From Rhabdophis nuchalis (lineage: Eukaryota; Chordata; Lepidosauria; Squamata; Natricidae): a DNA stretch of 64,000 bases. Both the position numbers and the translations under genes were made by a program. The stretch lies in the NCBI GenBank assembly GCA_039707465.1, contig CM077645.1, positions 64,305,850 through 64,369,849 on the forward strand. Reading direction: 5' to 3'. The notes under the pieces were generated by a model that was not told the DNA's origin, ran no database searches, and saw only the letters and a program-made list of their open reading frames with translations. The number at the start of each line of letters is the position of its first letter. Position 1 is the stretch's first letter. Below, one piece after another: positions 55,523 through 64,000 of this stretch.

Positions 55523-56580
55523 TATAGACCTGAAATGTATTTATACACAGTGAACTTCCAAGTGATAATCTGTCAACCATGTAGTCATATACAGCATGAG
55601 ATATGTATATACTACACACACCTTCACATATTGTCCTCTATCCTTGATGACTTCAATTTGAAAGTCTTTTCATGTATTAAGTAAGAAACTATAATACCAC
55701 ATTTTTTAGGTATGTGTACTATGGAAGAAGTAAAAATACACAAAAGAAATTGTGTCATGTGTCATCTTGCCTTTTTTGATGTCCTCGCTCCTCAACCCCT
55801 GGGTACTGTCTGCTGGGAAGAAGGAGCATGAGTAGAGTCTACACAATTATAGATCCACTGCAGTTCAAAGTCTTAATTTGTACAACTTTTCAGGTTCACA
55901 TAAGTGCTTAAGGATGATATACAGATATTAATGTAGTTAATAATACTGTTAACTTTTAATACTCCAAGATACGTACATAATTTATATATTTCTACCCATA
56001 AAACCAAACATTCTGTGAGTCAGTTACCACATTTACAAGTAAATATATATGATTTTAAAGGTCACAAGCCATCCTGGTTAAACGAGAAGGCCAAGTCATC
56101 CTTTCCATAATGCTAATGATCAGACCATATCGCCTTCTACTAATTCTGACTATATCTTGGACACATAAGATGAAACTTTTCAGGTGAACTGAAAATTTTA
56201 TAACAGGTTTCCTTGATGATAAAATGAATGAGATTGTCAACACTACAGTTACATATACAAAATTACAGAGTTGCAAACAGGGACTAAATCCATCCTTAAA
56301 ACAAATCAGCTTCTCCTGCATCGGCTATATTTCAGTGAAATAAATTGGAGGATTTCATAAATAGATGATATTGGACACTGACTAGCAGAACAAGCAGCTT
56401 CAAAAGGATTCAAAATACATGATTGGGTGTTTGGCTGCCTGACTGATGACATCTGTTTATGGAGGCTGAACAGCAGAGAGGAACTGCCACTATTTCTCTA
56501 CATTTACAATGCCACTATTTGTAATTCTATACATGCAACTGTAATTTTGGAAAGAAAACTCATCTCAAAAATATGAATGT
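55523..56580. other. No feature seen
   Basis: Unique AT-rich sequence. The 88-codon minus frame 56055-56321 has no recognised domain. Confidence 0.4.
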
Positions 56581-56587
56581 TTAGGTA

Positions 56588-56849
56588 CCCTGTTTCCTCA
56601 AAAATAAGACCAAAATTATTCCCCGGATAATAAGCCCAATTGGTCTTTTGAGTGCATGCACTAAAATAAGCCCTTCCCTAAAAAATAAGTCCTCCCAAAA
56701 ATATTGCAACACAGCAGCAGCCATGAAGTAACCACACTCACCACCTCCTGCATCCAAAAATAATAAGACCTCCCTGAAAATAAGGCCAAGCACTTATTTT
56801 GTGGGTCAAAAGAAAATAAGACCCTGTCTTATTATCAGGGGAAACACGG
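56588..56849. mobile_element. Mariner-like MITE (aaaataagacc type)
   Basis: Begins ccctgtttcctcaaaaataa after a TA (56586-56587) and ends atcaggggaaacacgg. The interior has repeated aataagacc/aataagccc motifs and catgaagtaaccacactcac. It matches the widespread squamate/vertebrate gtgtttccccgaaaataaga MITEs. The right-hand TA appears mutated. Confidence 0.78.
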
Positions 56850-56894
56850 TGTTTTAAGTAGGCGTATGAAAGTGTTTTAAGTAGGCGTATGAAA
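56849..56894. repeat. 23-bp perfect tandem duplication
   Basis: Two identical units gtgttttaagtaggcgtatg+aaa at 56849-56871 and 56872-56894, immediately after the MITE end. Confidence 0.95.
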
Positions 56895-59790
56895 GTTAAA
56901 ATAAGGCAGAAAAATAAAAAGCAATACTTGGATTCACATGCAGTGTTATCACCCACTGTTTTAAGGATTGCTATAGTTAAAATTTTCTGCCACTGTTTAT
57001 CACGTAACTTCCAAAATAAGTATATATAACACTGACATTTATTGCATTAAGAAATCAGTCAAGTGGATTGTTTAGTTTTGGTAATATAATTTGACATCTA
57101 AACATAAGCTGAGAAGGATCTCACACAAACACTTTGATAATATGATTCATTGTCAAATGTTTGTTTTGCCTCTCTGGAACTCATTAATTAATTCTTTTTA
57201 ATATAACTTGGATTTACTGATTTGGAAGAAGAGAATTCTTCTTATTGATGTTGTTAAAATATCCAGGTGGTTTGAATTCCACCAACGAGATGCTCTAATC
57301 TGGTGCATTTGTGTAGCCCTAATCAAATCTTCGCTAACAGATGTGAAGCACCGAGCCCTGGAACAAATGTTTGTGTCTATATGATAATTAAATTATATCA
57401 CTAAAGAGGAAAAATGAACAGCAACAGCTATAGTTCTTTTATAACCCATGCTGTCATTGTTAAACCTGAGTGCTTTTTCTTAAAGATATTTTTGGTTAAA
57501 TAAATATAAACATTTATTTTCCAGTTATTTATAATAGCATTTGTATACTTCACAACCCTATGCATTTGCAATTTGGAGCTAGTAGGTGTTTACATCAATA
57601 AATAAAATGTATGTTCTCATTTTTAGAGAAATAACAATAACACAAACAAACTCAAATCATCACCATTATTAAATTTGGGGTGTTTTTGCTTCATAATGGT
57701 TCATGTAGCCTTCCATATTTCCATTAGTCTACCAGCTATTAATGGCATTTAAATCACTGTCTACATTTTAAAACTCTGTTTATCTCAATTTAATCAGTCA
57801 TCCATTTACATGACAAATATACTAGTTTGTTTATTTTAAAAATCAAGAAGCGTTAAAGATCATTTGGGGAATGTCATATTTATTATTCCAAAATCCAGGA
57901 ATTTCAGAAACATGAGACCCAGAAATATTTCAGAAGAAAATGTTGTTAGCAATGTGGAAGTGTAAATTACAGAAGAAACTTTATGTGTTAAATATCTGTT
58001 ACACCTTTTTTTTTATTTTGGGGAGGAAAAGTTTTATTTGCACAATTCTATATCCCGATGATAATTCCAATGATACACTCCAAAAAGTAGTTGATACGAT
58101 CATGGGGGGGGAAACTGGTAGGTCATATGTCCATGTGATCATGGAAAAAAATATAAATCTGATTTGAAATGGTTTACTTTCAATTGATTAAGATTAAGTT
58201 ACCTCTCCAGCTATCTATTGAACAGAATTTTTTTCATTTTGTTGGGTTTTTGTTCCATCTGAAACTGAGCTTTGCTAGTAACATGTCTGAAGTTCACTCA
58301 GATCTTAAACTAATCTAAGCCATAAATTTCTGCTAGGACAGAAATTTTATTTCAAGAGGAGCAAAACAATTGGGGACATTAACACCACTCGCTAACAGTT
58401 TGAGCAAATGAAATAATTACGCATTTCATAAGCACTTACGAGATCAATAAAGGAGAATATTTGTAGCTCAGGGGTTCTTGTTGCTCTTTGATTGTTTTCT
58501 TGCAGACTGTAGCTTAGTTTGGGTAATGAAATGTCTGTAAGAAAACAACCAAGCTCAGAAAGCAAGAAGGACCTTTCACTTATGAGATCACATTAGCCTG
58601 CTTCCATCTATCGCCTGTACCCGATGTCTTTACTGCAACTTCTATCATCTTGTACCAGCCTGACCATGTCAGTTAGGAATGGGGGCAGCTCTAGTCTAAC
58701 TCATTTGGAGGAAACACCAGGTTGAGGAAGGCCACTATCTAATATGTTGAACAAAGGACCAATAGCTTGTCAAGATGCAGCTGCAGTTCAGCTGCCATTT
58801 AGTTATGTTTTTGCTCCAAACAAAGGAGTGGGGGTCTCTCTTTGTGCACTTTACTCAATGCTCCTGACCTTGCTGGAGGCTAAGCAACCCCCCCCCCCAG
58901 CTGCATGCGTAGAGGAGCCACTGGTGTCCTGTCTTGATACCCCTTGGGATGCAATTCCTTTTAACAGATTGGGCATTCTTGCAGGTGGGGAAGCTTTGTT
59001 TGTGTGCTTTACTATATTTATTTATCTGTCTGTCTGAACAATCAAGCCAGGTCCTTCATACGCATCTTCAGAGTTCACAGTCTAGAAATATAAAGCATCC
59101 AGCATCTTGATTGTTTCCAGCCTTCAGATGTAACCAAGGTTTTTTTTTTAAAAACAACAACCCTGAATTATTTTATTTTTTTCAAGCAATGGGAAAGTGG
59201 TTTTAACCTCACCTCCAAGGAGGAGAAAAGGAAAGAATATGTGAATGCACACAAAAACACCCACAGTCACCTTAAGAAGTATACACTTCTTAGGTATTAA
59301 ATAAATTAGCCTTACCAATTTATATGTGTGATAAAATCACATCATTTGTATTTACATAATTTTACTTAAGAATAGAGGGAAGAAAAGGAGTCCAAAATAT
59401 AAACTAGAATATGCAGTCTCAAATTCTAAATAATTGTCTAAACAGAAGACCAGTTGCATTACAATGCTTGCTTAGACATACAAGTTAGTACATAGATGCA
59501 ACGAAGTGGCTGCTCTAACCTTTTATATCTGAAGAAATAAGAAGGGGCTATTTTATAAGATCAGAATTATTTGCTGAACACATAAAGGAACAATACTTTG
59601 AGCTTATATAAATGTACATTTTCTAATAACCTTACCTGACTGAATAGGCCTTCTCCATAATTTTTAACATATAATTTTCTGTCTTAAAATTTAAACTGTC
59701 AAAGCTTTCATCTTTAGGTATCTACCTAACTGATTTTTGACCTTAGGGAGTTAGTTCATCCTATTGCTTCATTCCAGGCATCTTATACTG
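56895..59790. other. Repeat-poor AT-rich stretch with possible conserved non-coding DNA
   Basis: Almost 2.9 kb with no young transposon. A relic lies at 58680-58740 and a C-run at 58890-58898. The parts 57160-57460 and 58340-58560 have TAATTA-type motifs and mixed composition typical of conserved enhancers, but conservation cannot be judged here. The frames 57940-58167 and 58744-59037 have no domain. Confidence 0.4.
58680..58740. mobile_element. Old hAT MITE relic
   Basis: ggaggaaacaccaggttgag followed by gaaggccactatcta resembles the right end (ggcaccaggttggggaaggctg) of the gactacaactcccag derivatives. Degraded. Confidence 0.45.
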
Positions 59791-59795
59791 GGGTA

Positions 59796-60132
59796 TGTTG
59801 AGTCCTCGACTTGCGACCGGTCCTCGACATCCGACCGGCCGCAGGTCTTCCACTCTTCCCCTTAGGACCATAGCAACAGACTGTAACAAGTCTGTAACTG
59901 CCAGTCGCGTCTGATTGGCTCAGACGCGGCTGGCGGGAAACTAGGTCCTGGAACGTCCTGATTGGTTCCCCGTTTGACAGCTCGCGTATAAGTAGCTGTC
60001 AAACGGGGAGGCCCCTGTCTACCGCAGTTCTTTCGCCTGTAAATAGTTTTCGCGTCGTTTGCCTGTTGCCAATAAATGGCTTGTATTTCAACTAGCCTGT
60101 GTCTGGACTCCCTCTCTACACAGAATCTAACA
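59796..60132 (+). mobile_element. Well preserved solo LTR
   Basis: The 337-bp unit begins tgttgagtcctcgac and ends cacagaatctaaca. It is flanked by a perfect 5-bp duplication, gggta, at 59791-59795 and 60133-60137. It contains a TATA-like box (gcgtataagtag, about 59984-59995), a polyadenylation signal (gccaataaatgg, about 60070) and two tandem 18-bp copies of gtcctcgac..cgaccg at its start. It is much more CpG- and GC-rich than its surroundings. No internal region or second LTR is present. The type (Ty3-like or endogenous retrovirus) is not resolved. Confidence 0.92.
59968..60008 (+). promoter_or_regulatory. LTR core promoter inside a perfect 15-bp inverted repeat
   Basis: The arms ccccgtttgacagct (59968-59982) and agctgtcaaacgggg (59994-60008) are exact inverse copies. 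They enclose the 11-nt sequence cgcgtataagt that carries the TATA-like box. An attggtt (inverted CCAAT) lies just upstream at 59961-59967. The function is inferred from position within the LTR. Confidence 0.7.
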
Positions 60133-60137
60133 GGGTA

Positions 60138-61882
60138 TACTTTGACAATGGAAGAAATAGTAAACTAAGCTGAATAGGGAGAGAGACATCAGCAATTAAA
60201 ATCGTAAGCCCCCCTCCAAATGGCTGAATTACAAATGGCTGTTGGAGCCTAGTGTTGGACTATTAATTTTAGAATTCTCTGAAGGACCACGTTTTGGCTA
60301 AAATAAAGGAGGTGTGGATGCACTGCAAATTTTAGGAACAAAAGTAGTCCCTAAAAACTCCAATACTGTAAAAGAAGCAGTGTTGTTGTTTTTTATAGAT
60401 ATATAGTTTCATGGAATTCAATAAAGGTCTTCTGACTTTTAACATGTAAAGGTATATTTTTCTCTCAAGAGATGCCTTTATTTGCATCATTTCATTAACT
60501 ATTCTTTGATACAGTCCCTGTACAATCCCTCCCACATTTTTAAAATTCCCTTACTTTTGCTAAAATAAACTATTTCATGGTGCAAGGAATGTTTCTTCAG
60601 CCCACCACCTCTTTTCCTGTAAATACATCTCCGGGGGGGGGGGACGGGGGGGACATGACCCACCTCCAATTCTCTTTAAAGTGGAAACAGTCTTGAGTTA
60701 GTAAATATATTGCGGTTGAAAAGGAGTTAAAAATACAGTCAAAGGGATTTACTTTCCTCATTTCTTCCTGTGTATCATGACCTTTGCTTTTTTCAACTTC
60801 CTCAATTTGGTCTTAGTAAATTGTCCTAGAATGGCATAACACCTGCTTTGGGTACTTGAGAAATTGACTTTTCCTGCAAATTACCCTGATCAGTGACCTT
60901 GTCTGGCTACTAAAGGGGCTTGGAAGAGCAGGGCGGCTTTATGTGTGGCCATCTCCCACCCTCCCCTGGCTATTTAGCCCTTTGAAGTTTAGTTATCTCT
61001 CTCGTGTATAATTCTAACTGGGGGGAAATGCCAAAAGGCAAATGTTATCTAGCAACTGAAAAAAACCAACCATGGGACATATTGGAGACATCTCACAAAG
61101 TCTGTTGAAAGAGTAATTCTTCCTGTTGTTACTATATTTTAAGACATAATTACCTAGTATTTAGAACAGTTAAAAAAAAGTTTAATGCTTAGATATGAAT
61201 TGAATATAAAGCTCAGATATTTATTAGATCCATGCAATAAAAATATTTTTGTTTAGTTTTTTGATTTGGGGAAAAAAGCTATGCTCTTCAACATACAGTA
61301 GGTGCTTTAAGCACAAAAGTTTTACCTTGGAGAATCAGAAAGAAAAGTTAGATATTCTATAATTTTATTTAAAGAAAACCTTAGGGAACTCTAATGGGTT
61401 GTTATTTCCATTTAACAGGTGTTAATCCTCAATGATTGTCCTAAAGGGAAGCTTTTTGAATTGACAGCAATTCCTGGGATTCTTAAGGTCTCACAAATTG
61501 GTTCATGAAAGAAAGTTCTGAAGTCACTTTAAGGTCAGATGACATGAGAACCTTTCAAATATCAAAGGAAATCCTATTGTAAATGTAAACATAGATGAAC
61601 CATTAGACCCTGTCATGAGCTTGTCAAGATTCAGTGGCAGATTTTATTCAAAGAAGGATAAATAATTTAGAAGTTACAATAGAAAAGATATCTGATCCCA
61701 TTTTATATCCATAATCTCAATCTTATTTATTTTTTTAAGTTATCCAGCAAATAATATTTTGGGAAAATTGACTTTATTCAAGATTTGGTCAGTCTAATTA
61801 TGACATATTTAAATGTTCACCCTTCTAAATGTAATGTAATGTACATGACATCATAAAAGTACTAAATTCATATGATCAAAAG
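60138..61882. other. No feature seen except a G-run
   Basis: A gggggggggg-type run with gacggggggg lies at 60632-60652. The rest is AT-rich unique sequence. Confidence 0.4.
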
Positions 61883-62217
61883 GTGGTGTGATAGGTCAGT
61901 GGTTAAAGACACTGAACTTATTAGTTGGAAAGCCGATAGCCCAGGTTTGAGATCCAAGTGCCATGGGACAGAGTGAGTTCCCATTACTTGCCCCCAGCTC
62001 CTGCCAACCTAGCAGACTGAAAGCATGAAGATGTGAATAGATAAATAGGTACCACTTTGGTGGGAACATAACACATTGCGTGCACTTTGGTGTACGGTCA
62101 TGCTGGCCACATGACCATGAAAGGATCTTCTGACAACACTGACTCCCTCAGCTAAAAAAACAGATGAATGCTGCCCCCTACAATCAAAAATGATTGGACA
62201 AGAGAAATCTTTACCTT
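61883..62217 (+). mobile_element. Sauria-type SINE, old copy
   Basis: Degraded head taggtcagtggttaaagaca and box B region gtttgagatccaagtg; body ttgcccccagctcctgccaa and ggtcatgctggccacatgac; tail tacaatcaaaaatgattgg and tttacctttt. Clearly more diverged than 5800 or 36721. Confidence 0.82.
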
Positions 62218-62458
62218 TTTATGTATGAAAATAGTGATAGAATTAGGATAAAAGAGATTGCTTTTTTTAAAACTCAATTGACAAACAATCAAAGCATTAA
62301 AAATGTGTATAAGAGCATAGTGTTTAGGGGCCTTAAATTCCTCAATTGACATAGGAGACAACATTCTAGCATAGTAGGAGCAAATCATCCCTCCTATTTT
62401 CTTCCCAAATGCTATTGCTTTCTGAAATAAGGACGTCATGATCAGATATGATCTAGAA

Positions 62459-62591
62459 CAGCATTTCTCAATCTTGACAAATATAAGATGGGTAGACTTC
62501 AACCCCCAGAATTCCCCAGACAAGGGAAACAGACTGAGTTATTCTGGGAATTGAAGTCACCCACCTCAAACTTCCAGGTTGGGAAACACCG
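62459..62591. mobile_element. Old palindromic hAT MITE
   Basis: Begins cagcatttctcaatcttgac and ends caggttgggaaacaccg. The arms include cttcaacccccagaattccc and attctgggaattgaagtc. The flanks atctagaa and atcatgaa are a diverged 8-bp duplication. Belongs to the tctcaacc terminal type. Confidence 0.75.
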
Positions 62592-62684
62592 ATCATGAAG
62601 GTACTTAAAGGGATTCTCTGTCTGAACTAGAGCAGAAGGGATTGATGGTTCAAAGGGAATATTTCCTGAAGAAAAATTCTCTTT

Positions 62685-62711
62685 CCCCCCCCCCTCCCTC
62701 CCTCCCTCCCT

Positions 62712-62759
<48 letters not shown>
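62685..62759. repeat. Compound pyrimidine microsatellite C(n)(CCCT)n(CT)n
   Basis: A run of about 10 C is followed by six or seven CCCT units and about 15 CT units, all pyrimidine on the plus strand. The 129-codon minus frame 62499-62888 with its Arg-Glu and Gly-rich segment is translated from this and is not a gene. Confidence 0.95.
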
Positions 62760-64000
62760 TCCTGGGATGCCCAAAGAATTATCACAATACTTCACTATTG
62801 AAGCATTTGCTATCCAATAAAGCTGAATTACTGTGCCAAAATTGTAAATGCCTGAGGAACCAAAAGGATTCGTTTGATTTAGTGTCAAAATAGTACAATT
62901 GAGTTGAGAAAACTTGGTTATGTTTTCTTGTTTCCTACAGTACCTAATTCATGCATGTATCCATTAGTCTGGAAGAAAAATGTTTTGGAATACTGCTGGT
63001 TGACTGTATTCCACATGCCCAAAGAGGAATGAACCACGATTCTATAATACAGCTTTCCCTCCCCTTTTTTATTGCCTTGGTCTTTTTTTTAATCAAAAAT
63101 ATCTTCCTTTAGAGAATTATAACCAAGCATAAAAGGGTACTACAAAGTAGTATGAAGATATTTAGAACCTTCACTAAACACATATATACAGATCAAGTGA
63201 TCACAATATTCTTGGATTATCATACAATGTTTCAGAACCTTTTATTGACAAAAGATTGATAATAATAAATACAATAATTATATTTATGTTCAGGCTATAA
63301 TGATTTATGAGTGTCCATACCAGCCAGTTTTCTTAAGCAGGGAAAGAAACATCAAATACCCCCAAAGGTAATAAATAATAGGAGTGTACAATAATAGAAC
63401 AGATCTAGAAAAAATGCTTTCAACCTAATCAGACCCTGATGATCTAATCAGACATTGTCCATCTGATGTTCATAGAAACAGCCTGCTTTTATCAGGTCTC
63501 TGCCCAAACTCTAAGTTTAATCATTTTCTTTTTAGATTCGTACAAAGTCCTGAAAAAAATAAGCTTTTTAGTTAGGTAATAGCACAGATATGCTGTATTC
63601 AAGCTTACATGCGGTTTTATTTAATTTTTCCAAAGTTCTGATGAACTGTTGGCTTGGCACCCTGGAAACCAGTAAGGAGTTTTTAGAATTAAAAGAAAAT
63701 AGGATGAAACCAGAGAGAAATGCCAAATTTTAATGAATCACTATTAAGAGAGTCAACAGTGAAAATTACACCAATCCACGTTCTTTAAATATATCAAGAA
63801 CTCTAAGAACATCAGACAATGAAACCTTTGAAGCCAAGAGTTGCATAGAATCCACCTAGGACTTGGTCTAAACACTGAGGTTCAAACAGTTTGGAGCTTT
63901 TACCACCTTGTTATTTTTATATATTCAATTTGTATAGCCACCCATCAATAATCAGCCTGGTCAGTGAACAATCATAAATTATTATTTTTCGTAAGATTAT
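62760..64000. other. No feature seen
   Basis: AT-rich unique sequence to the end of the window. No reading frame, repeat or structure recognised. Confidence 0.4.

Noticed and set aside
62499..62888. A 129-codon minus-strand frame with Arg-Glu repeats
   Set aside because: It spans the CT/CCCT microsatellite and a MITE and is not protein-like elsewhere.

Overview
The window is repeat-rich, AT-rich vertebrate DNA with no supportable protein-coding gene, structural RNA gene, operon or CRISPR array. The mix of repeats points to a squamate reptile and most probably a snake. It contains L2/CR1-group LINE tails, classic CR1 copies, Bov-B LINE fragments, tRNA-derived SINEs of the squamate (Sauria-like) type, many short hAT elements with 8-bp target duplications, and a CR1-type LINE whose 3' end runs into an AATAG microsatellite. 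The window is best read as intergenic or intronic sequence. Long reading frames in it are either LINE/transposase remnants or translated microsatellites.

Layout. 0-10 kb: a SPIN-like hAT MITE, two L2-type LINE 3' ends, a Sauria-type SINE, a CR1 end and palindromic MITEs. 10-16 kb: a repeat-poor stretch, a DNA element with a second hAT nested inside it, a CORE-type SINE and an old SINE. 16-24 kb: a CR1 tail with AATAG repeats, hAT elements, L2, CR1 and SINE copies. 24.6-32.3 kb: the most informative part, where a 221-bp unique segment occurs twice in inverted orientation. One copy is split by a young L2; the other lies inside a chimeric MITE. A solo LTR (26757-27125) and an endonuclease-domain LINE fragment lie between them. 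34-45 kb: microsatellites, L2 ends, a Sauria-type SINE and hAT elements. 45.9-47.1 kb: a Tc1-like transposon with about 225-bp terminal repeats and an internally inverted transposase. 47-56 kb: CR1, three SINE copies (two of them broken by hAT insertions), an 82-nt hairpin and two Bov-B ends. 56-64 kb: a mariner-like MITE, a repeat-poor AT-rich stretch, a well preserved solo LTR at 59796-60132, a SINE and a MITE.

No genes act together here. The biology is that of transposons: autonomous LINEs (L2, CR1, Bov-B) supply machinery for SINEs, and absent hAT transposases mobilise the MITEs. The nested insertions give a relative chronology. Target-site duplications separate the hAT elements into two groups: 16 of 16 in one group have TA in the centre of the 8-bp duplication, and 5 of 5 in the other do not. 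The strongest single observation is the 31894-32309 MITE. It carries filler DNA that appears to have been copied from a locus about 7 kb away before that locus received its L2 insertion.
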